Counted from the stretch's first letter, positions 53,488 to 64,000 are shown. The stretch: DNA of 64,000 nt from Orychophragmus violaceus (GCA_030180135.1 CM058239.1:64921823-64985822), one strand, 5' to 3'. Notes: generated from the letters alone by a model not told the origin. Numbers and translations are program-made.

Positions 53488-54518
53488 TGATGAGGACATA
53501 AAGTCGTATCAGTCAAGGAGCATGGAGAGGACATAAATCAACCAGCCAAGACCTTTGGTGAGAAACAGCTTAAATGCACAAGAGACATATGTGCATGTCT
53601 TGGAGAATATCTACCCAACCAGGAGGACTTAAGCTACAATTGAACTTTTTCCAGAAGCTTAACCCATAAAGGAATCATGGAGAGTTCAAATCATCACAAA
53701 TGGAGTTCAGATGAAGAAGTTATTCAACTTCTAAAACAGATGATTCCCAGCTTGCGTCATTTGGAAGCTCAAGGATTCAATCATTTTCAAACCACACTTT
53801 GGCGACCAGGAGATACATCTAATCATTTAGTAGATATATCCAACCATTCAGGAGAGTCAACCATTACTTTACCATACACTAGCAACCAGTTGATCAAGAG
53901 GATCAAAGATATACTCAACTTTTTGGATGCATTCAAAATAGGAGCTTTAAACCACCAACGGCTATATACTCTCAACTGCTGCATTTTGGAGGCAAATTCA
54001 CTGAATCAAGACGTCCCAAGACACCACACATTCATGCCAAAGCTGTCAAGACTCAATATCAGCTCCCCTTGCCTTATTTGGGCATAATTCTTCTTAATGG
54101 CTTCAACAGCTATATTCCTTGATCTTTGCTATTTCTTTTATTATATTAACCTTTAGGAACGTGGTAAGAGCATTAGATAAGCTCAATTAGACCATTTGTA
54201 TCAGACACCTTTCAATCATTCAGAAATAAATCAGAGTATTTTCTTTTCTTTTCGAAGTTAAGTTCTTTGGAGAGTTGTTCCTTCTTAGAGTTTAGTGAGT
54301 GATTCCCATCCTCATAGAAGTTTCGGTTCAGAATAACTTTGAGTGATTCAGATAGTTTGTAATTTGATTGAGAGAGTCAGTCAACCCACTGAGCAAGAGA
54401 GTTGTTCACCATCACTTCCATCTCGCAATTCCATTTCATTCTGAACAAGTTAGAGAGCTTCAAAGCCAGCATATGTTCTTCCATCTCCCACCATCCTAGT
54501 CTCTGATTTAGGGCTGCA
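53488..54518 (+). repeat. 5' LTR of the non-autonomous element
   Basis: 1031 bp, TGATGAGGAC to GGGCTGCA. It contains an open 136-codon stretch (53677-54087, MESSNHHKWSSDEEVIQLLK) that is the same sequence as the C-terminal part of the interior ORF in the other LTR. TAA at 54085-54087 corresponds to GAA in the right LTR. Confidence 0.88.
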
Positions 54519-54520
54519 TC

Positions 54521-54533
54521 TGGTATCAGAGCC
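54521..54533 (+). other. Primer binding site of the non-autonomous element
   Basis: TGGTATCAGAGCC two bases after the LTR fits initiator tRNA-Met. Confidence 0.88.
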
Positions 54534-55360
54534 GAAAGGCTCCTAAACAGGTGTTTTCTATCCTTGTTTTTTGTTATTTCACTAGATAGCACTTTTTTCA
54601 TTCCATAGAAATCGATTGCATCCATTCTGTGCATTTAGATTTGTCAATATGTTTAGATTATCAATCTGTTTCATTGCATTCTTATCTAAAAACAAAAAGA
54701 AAAAGCACTCTGCATTCATATAGCTTTTGTTCTAAGTTTCATTTCATTCAAAAAAAAACCCAAAACAAGTCATTTGCATCAAGTTAAGTTTCTTTGATTT
54801 GTTTCTGCATCTAAAAACCAAAAGAAAAACTATTTGCTTGCATCCCATACTATTTGTCTTGCATCTCTTAAACCAAAAACCAAAACAAAAGTTTCCTTGC
54901 ATTAGTTTTTGAAAGTTGTGTTCTTATTGCTCTCATTTTCGAAAACCAGAAAAACAAAAGGAAGAAGAAGACGTTTTTTAATAAGTTAGATTTAGTTTCT
55001 ATTAGCTTTTAAACTCAGAAAAGGTTTATTTTCTTATTTTTCATTGATTTCGAATTTTTGAAGTAAAACCAAAGGCTCCTCTTGAAAAGTTTTGGAAAAC
55101 TAGTATTCTTGTTTCCATTTTAAGGCTAAAAAACGTGTGAGGATTTAAAAACAAAAGGAAAGTGTAAAAGTTTGGTTTTCTAAACTTGCAAATCGAATTC
55201 CCTCATTATTCCATATTGTTTTATTTGAATACTTTAATACATCCTTTTATTTCATTGAGCATTCGAAAAATTTGAGTCTGTTTCATATATAGTTTTCTTG
55301 TGAACCTATTGATATAGCCTTAGAATTTGGTTACAGGAACAAAACCATAGGAGATAAAAC
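54534..55360 (+). other. Leader of the non-autonomous element
   Basis: The 0.83-kb leader is T-rich with many AAAACCAAAA-like words. No ORF is seen. Confidence 0.55.
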
Positions 55361-56461
55361 ATGGAAGATGAAGATGGAGCAAGTATCTATACTACCTCAG
55401 AGGTTGATTGGGGTGATGAAGAGCACTCATGGAATGAAGAAGAAGAGTTCTCTAAAGCATCTTGGACAGAAGGAGCAACATCATAAGCTAGCTTTGATGC
55501 AGATGCTAAGCATGATCAGGAAGGATCCGAGCTTGAAGAAGAAGCACATGGAGAGAACTATTATAACACAGACTATGAAGAGGATCTTAATGATGGAGAA
55601 CGTGAACCAGAATCTCCAGACCCTTACCAAGATGAAGTACAATGCGAGTCAAATCAGGAGGATCAATATGACCTTGAAGATCCTTATGGAGCAAAACCGG
55701 ACTGCAAAGAAGAAAAAGAGCAACAAGAGTTTGACTCTTGGGATGGAGAAGCTCAAGCTGAAACCAACTCTGAAGAAGAATCAGAGAGAGGATATGAAGA
55801 GGAGTCATGGGCAGAAGAGAATGACTCAACAGCTGATAGCATAGAAGCACCAAGCTGTGAAGAATCTGATTTCCAATACAGTCTAAGTGAAGCTGAGACA
55901 AGACAAGAGCCCATTGAAGAAGCATGGGAAAGCAACACCAATTCTGAAATCAGTGAAGGAGAAGACTGCCAAGGTGAGCTTTGTCAAGAAGAACCATATA
56001 ACATCTGTTTTTCAGGTCGTGTGCAAGGACCAGAAGCTTATCTAAGGTGGGAAAGAGATATGGATGACTGGTTTCAAGCAAATCGAGTTCCAGAAGAGGA
56101 GAAGACCACCATTGCTGAAGAAACTCTAATCGAAGAAGCCTATCTATAATGGGATAAGGATGCTTACCTCAGACTTGAACTTGAGCTACCAGACCACACT
56201 TGGGAAGACATGAAGCAGCTACTGCATAAGGAGTTTGTAGAAGAGATATCCACAGAACCATACTACTCAAGGTGCCTAATTCCTAAAGAGCCAAGAAGAT
56301 GGATCATGGCAACACCTCCCAAGAAGAGCACTTGTTCTAAACCCAGAAAGATGACTTCCAACAAGCAACTAAAGTCTGCCAAAGATGAACCAGAGGCGCC
56401 AAGACAGCAGAGGACACAAGCTGCCAAGATTAGGAAGCTACATTTAACCACTCCTAAGTAG
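55361..56461 (+). pseudogene. Ty3-type gag with two nonsense codons
   Basis: Starting at ATG 55361 one frame runs 366 codons with internal TAA at 55484-55486 and 56147-56149 and ends at TAG 56459-56461. The first ~220 residues are extremely acidic (EEEEFSKASW, EEDLNDGEREPESPD). The retrotransposon gag block follows (GPEAYLRWERDMDDWFQANR, then YLRLELELPDHTWEDMKQLL and HKEFVEEI), then a basic tail (PPKKSTCSKPRKMTSNKQ). About 120 bp downstream (56605-56640) a CCHC knuckle is recognisable but broken. Its first Cys codon is TGA. The reading frame of the acidic part is clear from composition and from continuity with the gag block. Confidence 0.75.
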
Positions 56462-56644
56462 CAGGAGCAGTGAAAAGAAGGACTACGGCTTGAAGAAGCC
56501 ACTGGAGGAAGTTTCAACCTCTTGCACCATCAACCAGACACGCCAAGACCAGGTAAGTCTACTAACTCTAAGAGACTTAAATATCAGACATGATATAGAT
56601 GTCATAAGAGAGGAAATTTTGTTGTAACATGTCCATCTAAACAA

Positions 56645-58197
56645 TTGTTGAACGAAACATCACTAGGACATAAAAATGCATTAGCTAAAATCAGTTATAC
56701 TTTATCTCATTCTGATTTGTTATTTCCCAATTCTAGTTTCATGCATTTGTCTTTGTCAAGAGGATTTGATACAGGGAAAGAAGAACTGAGCAGTAAAGAG
56801 CATGAGCAAATCAAAGTCAGTAGGGAAGAAGATCAAAGACCAGAGAAACATGTTTGGTGATCAGGAAAGAAGATGAACGTTTAATGATCACTAGCTCACA
56901 AGAGCAGAAGGTCCAAACCGTCATACAACCTACTGAAGCTGACAACGTAAGTACAAGTATCATACAATCTGTTTCTACTACTCCAAAAACAAATATAATG
57001 CACTTGTTCTTCCCAATGAGCATCTCTACAGATATAAAGCACGAGGGAGAAGAGAATGTGAAGAGAAGCTCAGAAGCAGCCCTTATACTATGTGATCAGA
57101 CTGATCAAGGCAGTAGAGAAAAGGAGAACATCAAGGATAAACCCCCAGACCAAAGAAAAGACACCACATCTATTAACAAGGTAGCACAGGAAATTGACTC
57201 AAAGGAGAAGGATTCAAGTTGTTTATTATGTGATAAAGAGCCCATAATGCACTTGTTTCTTTGCCAAAGTGTTGAACATGTTTCAGGTCTTAAGGACAGC
57301 AGGAACAAGACAAGCAAAGGAAACGCTATACCAGATCAAAGAAGAGGAGTACTACTATCCTATCTGCTCAAAGGAGAACCACCAGACACTCCACTCATCA
57401 CCAGACCATATACCCATCAAGGTAAGACCCTAGACTCCCAAAGGAGAATGAAAGCTAACTTGCTTTCTCTTGGTGCACATTATTCGGTTTTAAGGTTGAA
57501 ACCTTTTCAAGAGAGAGAAAATGATGAGGACATAAAGTCATCATCAATCAAGGAGCATGGAGAGGAAATAAATCAACCAGCCAAGACCTTTGGAGAGAAA
57601 CAACTTAAATGCACAAGAGACATATGTGCATGTCTTGGAGAATATCTACTTAACCAGGAGGACTTAAGCTACAATTCAACTTGTTCCAGAAGCTTAACAC
57701 ATAAAGGAATCATGGAGAGTTCAAATCATCACAAATGGAGTTCAGATGAAGAAGTTATTCAACTTCTAAAACAAATGATTCCCAGCTTGCTTCATTTGGA
57801 AGCTCAAAGATTCAATCATTTGCAAACCAAACTTTGGCGACCAGGAGATACATCTAAGCATTCAGTAGATATATCCAACTATTCAGGAGAGTCAACCAAC
57901 ACTTTACCATACACTAGCAACCACTTGATCAGGAGGATCAAAGATATACTCAACTTTCCATATTTGGATGCATTCAAAATAGGAGCTTTAAACCACCAAC
58001 GGCTATATACTCTCAATTGCTGCATTTTGGGGGCTCATTCACTGAATCAAGACGTCCCAAGACACCACACATTCATGCCAAAGCTGTCAAGACTCGAGAT
58101 CAGCTCCCCTTGCCTTATTTGGGCAGAATTCTTCTTAATGGCTTCAACAGCTATATTACTTGATCTTTACTATTTATTTTATTATATTAACCTTTAG
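56645..58197 (+). pseudogene. Unknown ORF with MHL repeats, running into the 3' LTR
   Basis: Two overlapping frames (56645-56860, and 56854-58197 of 447 codons) look like one gene split by a one-base loss near 56853. The interior part has three similar units about 250 bp apart, each with an MHL core: SSFMHLSLSRGF (near 56735), NIMHLFFPMS (near 56995) and PIMHLFLCQS (near 57242). Between them is Lys/Glu/Ser-rich sequence. The last ~225 codons lie in the LTR and are also open in the left LTR, ending in hydrophobic AEFFLMASTAILLDLYYLFY. I do not recognise the product. In place it substitutes for pol. Confidence 0.6.
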
Positions 58198-58550
58198 GAA
58201 TGTGGTAAGAGCATTATATAAGCTCAATTATACCATTTGTATCAGACACCTTTCAATCATTCAGAAATAAATCAGAGTATTTTCTTTTCTTTTCAAAGTT
58301 GAGTTCTTTGGAGAGTTGTTCCTTCTTAGAGTTTAGTGAGTGATTCACCATCCTCTTAGGAGTTTCTGTTCGGACTATCTTTGAGTGATTCAGATAGTTT
58401 GTAATCTGATTGAGAGAGTCAGTCAACCCACTGAGCAAGAGAGTTGTTCACCATCACATCCATCTCGCAATTTCATTCCATTCTGAACAAGTGAGAGAGC
58501 TTCAAAGCCAGCACGTGTTCTTCCATCTCCCATTATCATAGTCTCTGATT
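57522..58550 (+). repeat. 3' LTR of the non-autonomous element
   Basis: Matches 53488-54518 apart from scattered substitutions and a small indel near 57957 (TCCATATTTGG versus TTTTTGG). The last ~10 bp are missing or diverged. Confidence 0.87.
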
Positions 58551-59488
58551 GCTTTCCCATATTTCCTTCCTTCCCACCGACCTTTGTGTCGAGCTCGTTC
58601 CCACTCTTCAAATTTACAGCGTTAATGAAAAATTTGTTCGAGCAAGAACTCGTTCTACGGGCTTGCTTTGTCAGAAGACTTCACATGAGAAATGAGGTTA
58701 TCTACATCCTATAATCTAGTATCTTTGTAATCTCATAAATACAGTACATGAATTAACACTCTGAAACACGCAATATAGCACAAGGCAAAAGAATAACACA
58801 TGTTTAACCATAAAATTATTCATAATTAATATAAAAAGGCAAGTCTCAGAAAAGGAATATATTGTCGTTAGAAAATAAAATTAAAAAAAAAAACAAAAAA
58901 CAAAAAAAAAGGCGCAACGATCTTTACACAAGTATAAATAAGAAGCCTAAGAGGTCTCTCTTCTTAATTATTCATATCCAACTTCATAAACTCAGAAAAA
59001 TCTAAGATGAACAATGCAGCCCTCTTCTTGAGTACAAGATTGACCACCGTCTCGAGTAACAACCAGACGCAAAAGGCTTGACAATCAACGTTGAGGCAGA
59101 GATTATCGGAGCCAAAAACAGTGTGATCCCAAAAAGAGTTCCTTCTCGTTCTCATCGCCCGAATTCGACAAGTACGAAGACAAATCTCTGAACAAAGAAA
59201 AACTTTACTATTTCCTGATACAATGTGGAATCGAAGAGGATGCTGATGCTGAATTGATTATCAAGGACACGATTTTTTTCCGTACGTAATCTGCCATGCT
59301 TGAAGAGTAATGGGCTAAGAGGATTTTTGACAGTATTGTTGTAAGATCTCAACTCGGTCTATCCAAAGATAGAAAGAGTTTTAGGGTTTGTGAATAAGGG
59401 ATTCTAAAAGAAGGATTAATGAATACGGTGAGAATTGGGAATTTAGGGTTTATAACCGGTGTTTCCAAGTCGGAAGCCGGTAAAAAGA
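58551..59488. other. Unassigned region, possibly a decayed gene
   Basis: About 940 bp not explained by any element. It contains A-rich tracts near 58880-58915, a TATAAATA-like word near 58934, and two short minus-strand frames (59155-58964 and 59352-59152) whose joined sequence has the look of a small protein but with no secure family. I cannot assign a function. It may be host sequence between insertions or an old element. Confidence 0.4.
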
Positions 59489-59869
59489 TGTTAAAGTCGC
59501 CGGAGAGATATTTAGGTTAAATTCGCTCTAAAAGTCTCTCAGGCACAAAGTAATAGGAAAAGCGTGTCCTTTATTAGGGTTCCCTTATATAGGGTTACAA
59601 GTCGGTTTATCCTAAAAGGAAAATAAGAGATAATTACGAATATTTCCTAATAATTCGGCTTCGTCTTGATACGGAATATTTCCTTTTACCGACTTTCTTG
59701 CGCGGCGCCTTTGGACCTGACACCTTCCAAACCCTAATGTAAAAGCCGGCTATCCCAAGTTCGGTTTAACCTAAGTTTTACCGCCTTGGGCTTTATTTTC
59801 GACCTTCCATTTTGGGCCGACCTAAACTCATGAATAGGCCTCCTTAGGAAAGTGCTGATCTTGACTCTA
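59489..59869 (-). repeat. LTR-like segment next to the Tat-2 ORF
   Basis: 381 bp bounded by TGTTAAAGTC and CTCTAACA (plus sense), with a minus-strand TATA-like TATATAAGGG near 59582-59591 and GGCCCA words like the other Tat LTRs. By position it should be the 3' LTR of a minus-strand Tat element. No polypurine tract is seen beside it and no partner is in the window, so this stays tentative. Confidence 0.4.
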
Positions 59870-60352
59870 ACAATAAGAGTGCGGAGACTTGAATTCAAGT
59901 CGGCGTTATGAGGAGTTAGCCTTTGGTTTAAGAAATGATTTTTGCAGGCCCATATTCGACGTCCAGCGAACTTTATTTTTCTTTAGGCCCATATTCTTAT
60001 CGGGCTTTTCTGCCTTTCGCTCGTAATGGCGAAATTTTATCGATCCGGTTCAGAACTGATGGCGAAACCAGAATTGATTCTCGGTTTAGTCACCGGGTAG
60101 GTATGAAACACGAATCGTCGCCTAGGTAATGATGTGCCTCGATTCATGCGCCGTTATTTTCACTATAAGTAGCTTCTTCGTGCCTCCTACTTTCTCATTT
60201 CGCTCAAGAGAAGAATTTTGGAAGGTAATCCTCTCTCTCTCGATATTTATTTTCCGGTCATCACTCCGCCGTTGCTCCGTTTTAGGCTTTATAGGTCTTT
60301 AGATCAAATCTTCGTTTTTCACTTGAGTTCTTCACTTGTTCTTCAACAAGTC
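59870..60352 (+). promoter_or_regulatory. Promoter and 5' untranslated region of Tat-2 antisense ORF
   Basis: A TATA box TATAAGTA lies at 60164-60171, 182 bp before the ATG. The transcript leader is CT-rich. A possible 5' leader intron (GT near 60223, AG near 60284) cannot be confirmed. Confidence 0.5.
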
Positions 60353-62053
60353 ATGTCTTTGATCCGTTGTTCATCGAGTAAAGATAAAGAAGTTGTTTCC
60401 GTCTCGTCTGCGGAAGATTCTCCAAGTCGCTAGTCTATTTCTTCTACTTCCTCGTCTTCGAATACTTCGTCCGACTTGGGGAATCATTCTGCTCATTTTG
60501 AAATCGAAGACCTCCGACGTCGTCACGAGGCATCCCGTCAGACCGATGCCGCCGAGAGTTCTGGCCGGGAGGATTTAATCATACCTCGGTTACGGGATGC
60601 CGATGATGACGAGGACGACATCGACGTTGGTCAAGTCGGCTCTGAAGATAACGCTCCTCCTACATTGCCGGTTGATCCTTACGCAGCTTTTAGTAACATT
60701 TTAGGGACCAAGTCGACTGCGTCTTCGGTGAGATCTATGCTTCAAGATTGCGGAGCAGATCCAAGGATCAGAGTCATCATCCCCTTTCCGCTTGACCATC
60801 CCTGGAGTCCTCCTCCGGGATATATAACTCTTTATGAGTCGTACTTCATCAACATTGATACTGGGGGCAGTCGTTGTTGGTTTCCTCTACCCGACCTGTT
60901 GATTTCGTACTGCCATCGTCGCGAAATTGCCATTTCCCAACTCTCAGCCGTTGCGGTTCGCCATATGGTTGGTCTTCTAGTGTTAGGGGCTGAGGCCGGT
61001 ATTACGATAACTGCACAGATTTTTGAGGAAATGACGTCGGTCAACCGTATGAAAGCCACCAATCCAGGGTGTTTCGCGGTTAGGTTCAAGAGTGGCAACC
61101 GCGTTCTGACAGATGCGCCCAACAAGATCAACAATTGGCAACGGTCCTATTTCTTTGTCGAATTGTCCTCATTAGTTGTTCCTGACGAACATAAGGAACT
61201 CATCAGGACGTCTTGGAATGCGGATTATGGTAGATGTCGTCCCAAATTTGCTATCTTTTGAACATGACAATTTACTTAATTCCTTTTCATCTTTGCAGTG
61301 CAACACCCTTTCCTGAAGCCGTATCCCGACAATTACTTCCCTATCCTCGAGCAGATTCAAGCCCTCGGTTTACGCAAGTGGTCAGATCTTACTCGCGAGC
61401 GTATCAACAAGTTCCTCCCGCGGATCTCCGAAGGTTCGAATACCGTTTTTACGATATCCTTTTCCTTGTTTCATTCTGATTTTTCGTCCGTCAATGCAGT
61501 CAAGTGGGATACTAAGGCGAAAGTTACCCCTGAAGAACTCGTCAAGCCAAAAAGGATGGGTAAAGTTAAGAGAATCGACTCCGTGGACTATTCCAAAGAG
61601 ATTTCATCCAAACGTCCTTCTTCCTCCAAGTCGTCAAAAGATAAGGACAAACTTCTTTCTTCTCAAGGCGGCAGTCATTCCGATGTCGGTGCGAAGTCGA
61701 CCGCCCCAGTGGTAAATCCTTCCAATCTTCCGCCTAAGGCTCCCACAAGGAAAAGGCCTGCAGAGGATAAGCTGGCTCAGGAGAGGTCGGCAAAGAAGGC
61801 GTCCCAGACGAGCAAGCCGGCTGAGGACGCTTCTGCTGTGGTGGCGGCTCCTGGAGAACCCGCTAAGCAAAAAGATCCGTGGAAGCGTTTCTACAAGTTT
61901 AAGGGGACCGTCTCTGATTCGTCTGGTAGCTCGAAACCCTTCGAATCCAACAAGGAGCTCGTCTTGGTGCGACCGAAGCGTGAAGTGAAGGAAGGGGAAG
62001 TTCGCCCTTCTATTCACAACTTCGCTTATCAGTACGCGAGCGAAGTCCCTTTT
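60353..62053 (+). pseudogene. Tat-2 antisense ORF, Transposase_28-type, with two introns
   Basis: Starts ATG 60353. TAG at 60431-60433 is the one nonsense codon in exon 1 (60353-61229). Introns 61230-61298 (69 bp) and 61434-61499 (66 bp) have GT..AG ends and restore the frame: exon 2 is 61299-61433, exon 3 runs from 61500 until Copia-B4 cuts it at 62053. The conserved domain spans about residues 147-290 (HPWSPPPGYITLYESYF, CWFPLPDLLISYCHRREIAI, HMVGLLVLGAEAGI). Then come HPFLKPYPDNYFP and KWDTKAKVTPEELVK, and a Lys/Ser/Pro-rich tail. PF04195 proteins are known as extra ORFs of plant Tat retrotransposons, and their role is unknown. Its pol would lie to the right, beyond the insertion. The C-terminal coiled coil is represented by the Tat-1 copy at 1-158/5254-5627. 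Confidence 0.8.
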
Positions 62054-62689
62054 TGTTGGAATTGTGTCCAGCAATCTCTGTACTGTCTCTATAACGTAAG
62101 AGTATGTCAGTGATCAGACATAAGTCATACAATGCTGGGGGTCATGATGGCTTGCTAGAGTCCGCTCATGATCTATAAGTCTTGGACTTATTGCCTTTAT
62201 TGTATGATCCCATATGGGTCACACGCTTAAGCTAGCAGGAAATAATGTTGGAACGGCTTAGCAGAAGTACGACAAAAGTGCTAGGCATTTGTCGTACTAA
62301 GAGAGAAGAATTATTGGGTCTGATTAAATGGAATTTAATCAGATTGGTATTTGGGCCCATAAAGCCCAAAAGGAATTAGACAAGTTTTATGAATAAAACT
62401 TGAGTCTGTTTTCCCTTCCAACCCTAACACCCAGCGCCGTTTTTCTCCTCTCTCTGCGCCAGCCTCCTTTGTGGTCTAGCAGCCAATTTCCGGTGATTGC
62501 GTGTGTGAGCCTTTGGAGGATCCATCTCTCGGTGTATCTCCCTGATCATTGACCTGTTCATCAATTCCGCTGCAAACAAACAGGTAAAAGGTGAGATCAT
62601 ATGTTTCTAAATAAGAACACCTAGATCTAATGCATGTTTAGGTTGATATCAATATGAGAATTGAATCAGGATCAACCAAAACTCCAACA
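62054..62689 (+). repeat. 5' LTR of Copia-B4
   Basis: 636 bp, TGTTGGAATTG to CTCCAACA. It is similar to the B3 LTR in its first 230 bp and more diverged in the middle. No paired CGAYCG module. Confidence 0.9.
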
Positions 62690-62690
62690 G

Positions 62691-62703
62691 TGGTATCAGA
62701 GCC
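62691..62703 (+). other. Copia-B4 primer binding site
   Basis: TGGTATCAGAGCC one base after the LTR fits initiator tRNA-Met. Confidence 0.9.
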
Positions 62704-64000
62704 ATTGGTTCTTAGGTTTCTTGTTTTAGATTCATTGTTTAGGTTGTTTAATCTGCTTAGGATTGTTTTTGAATCAATTACTGATAAGATAAAACAGTTA
62801 AGAATCAGAATTGAACCCTAAACACACAAGAGAAATCGCAAACCGAGCTATATGACTCGGGTTTGTCGATCGGCCAAGGAAGAGATCGACCGGCTTGGCC
62901 GGTTCGATCGCGCGGCCGAGAGCTAGGCCGGCCGGATGAGCGATCGCGAGAGATGGGCCGATCGGTTGTACCGATCGCATCTCGTCCGATCGTCCGATCG
63001 CGTCGTCCCGGCTGTACCGTCCGAGCATCCCGATCGCGGCCCGAGCTGCGCATTGTCTCGATCTTGGATCGTTGACGGCTTGCGGCTAGGGTTTGGTTAC
63101 GTGAAGATCACGGCTAGGTCATGATCGGTTCACGTGATCAAATCGGTTCGGTTCGGTTTAAAACTTAATTAAAATCTAAACGTTCTGGTTTAATAAACAG
63201 ATTAATAATTTTATTAATTCTGGTTAAACCGGAATAAGAAATCCAATGTCGAAAGAAATATTGGATTTGGTGCCTAAACCGGGAATTTCTAATTTGATTT
63301 GGTTGGACCAAATAAATTGAGAGATTCCGGTTTAGTAAATAACCGGTTGACAATTGTGGTCATCGTAGTAATTAAAATTTGGTTAGACCAATTTTAATGA
63401 ACCAGACCGGTTATGTCAATTAATTGGACAATTGGGTCATGTCTTGGACATGGACCAATTCTTGGGCCTCGGGCCAAGAAGTTAAAACAATTGGGCCATT
63501 AATTGAGTCATTCTTCAGATTTAAATTTAAAACTTATTTTATAAAATAAAATTATGAAATTCGATTTTAAATTTTATAAAGTTCCGAAATTTCGAAATTA
63601 GAAAGTTTCCAAAATTAGAAGTTTCTGAATTTGCGGGTTTTGGATTTTTTAAAGAAGTTTCTAAAGTTAGAAAGTTTCCGGTTTTAGAAAGTTTCCAATT
63701 TTAGAAAGTTTCCAAAAATAGTAGGTTTCCATAAATAGAAAGTTTCCCGAAATAGTAATCTTCTATTTTGGGAATGATTTTAATAAACCTACGAACCTCA
63801 AATAATATCAAGCGTTGGATGTCTTGTCCGGGCTATGTCAGCTGTCAAAGCCCATTCAATTGCATTCATGGCCTTACAGTGTGAGGATGTCTGCTTTTGC
63901 GTGTGTAAGACGGTTTGTGATTCATAAATGTCATTGGGAGTCCCAGACATTAATGATTACATGACTGTATAGTCCGGTTTTCTTGACTAGGCCATCGGGA
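62704..64000 (+). other. Copia-B4 leader with CG-rich cassette
   Basis: A leader collinear with 20457-21860 of B3. The cassette at about 62858-63080 holds eight CGATCG words in ~200 bp and is not alignable by eye with the B3 cassette, although the flanks on both sides match. The AGAAAGTTTC cluster lies at about 63595-63750. Short ORFs in the cassette are compositional. Confidence 0.75.

Larger units (their letters stand above)
53488..58550 (+). mobile_element. Non-autonomous Ty3-like LTR element (gag plus unknown ORF)
   Basis: Long direct repeats of about 1030 bp (53488-54518 and 57522-58550) flank a 3.0-kb interior. The primer site is tRNA-Met type, and a polypurine tract CAAGAGAGAGAAAA (57508-57521) precedes the right LTR. 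The interior has a decayed Ty3-type gag and a second ORF of unknown nature, with no protease, RT, RNase H or integrase. The right LTR ends about 10 bp short of the left one, and no target duplication is evident. It is a gag-containing large retrotransposon derivative dependent on a partner. Confidence 0.82.
62054..64000 (+). mobile_element. Copia-B4, 5' end of a fourth family member
   Basis: A complete 5' LTR (62054-62689), primer site and leader collinear with B3. Gag and the rest lie beyond the window. It is inserted in the third exon of the Tat-2 antisense ORF. Confidence 0.9.

Noticed and set aside
55368..55844. 158-codon Lys/Met-rich ORF
   Set aside because: It overlaps the acidic gag frame in another register. 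The gag frame links to the conserved gag block and is the better reading.
58964..59352. Plant self-incompatibility S1-like protein fragment
   Set aside because: Some residues (an FWDHTVF-like stretch, CVW) recall the family, but the order of motifs and frames does not hold up by eye.

Overview
The window is plant nuclear heterochromatin made almost entirely of LTR retrotransposons nested inside one another. No intact host gene was found. The element types (an Athila-lineage Ty3 element primed by tRNA-Asp, Tat-lineage Ty3 elements with a second RNase H and an antisense extra ORF, Copia elements primed by initiator tRNA-Met) and their protein flavour suggest an angiosperm, most likely a Brassicaceae pericentromere. 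The family-level assignment is inference.

Layout. The scaffold is a minus-strand Tat element (Tat-1, from left of the window to 52161). Its 5' LTR (51647-52161) is followed leftward by gag, protease, RT, RNase H, a second RNase H, integrase and then a plus-strand ORF (1-158 plus 5254-5627). Three elements inserted into it. Copia-A (159-5248, TSD gaaga) lies in the antisense ORF. Copia-B1 (8315-28904, TSD cctct) lies in the second RNase H. A tandem Athila array (30101-48469, TSD gtctg/gtcta) lies in RT. Copia-B1 itself carries two more members of its own family. Copia-B2 (12199-18103) is inverted and internally rearranged. Copia-B3 (19805-27237, TSD catca) is young. Tat-1 in turn sits inside the antisense ORF of an older plus-strand Tat element (Tat-3, 3' end at 52162-53380). 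To the right come a non-autonomous Ty3-like element with long LTRs (53488-58550), about 0.9 kb of unassigned DNA, a third antisense Tat ORF with two introns (Tat-2, 60353-62053) and a fourth Copia-B copy (B4, from 62054) that runs off the window.

Coding state. The best preserved gene set is the right-hand Athila copy (39881-47277). Its gag (694 codons) and pol (1238 codons) are split by a single TGA at the gag/protease border. The left copy has four nonsense changes and two frameshifts. Copia-B1 and B3 keep an open gag but share a decayed pol, so they probably depend on enzymes from relatives. B2 keeps an open RT-RNase H segment but has lost gag.

Most interesting signals. (1) A short bipartite DNA module, two CGAYCG cores usually 21 bp apart, recurs in the LTR, leader, 3' region and even protein-coding linkers of the Athila element. 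It also occurs in the LTR and leader of the unrelated Copia-B2, where some cores sit 11 bp apart. (2) Copia-B2 is a natural inverted duplication with two sets of long, nearly identical arms, able to produce hairpin RNA against the Copia-B family. (3) The Athila insertion is an LTR-internal-LTR-internal-LTR tandem with three LTRs of exactly 1192 bp. (4) Copia-B relatives carry non-homologous CG-rich cassettes at the same place in their leaders.
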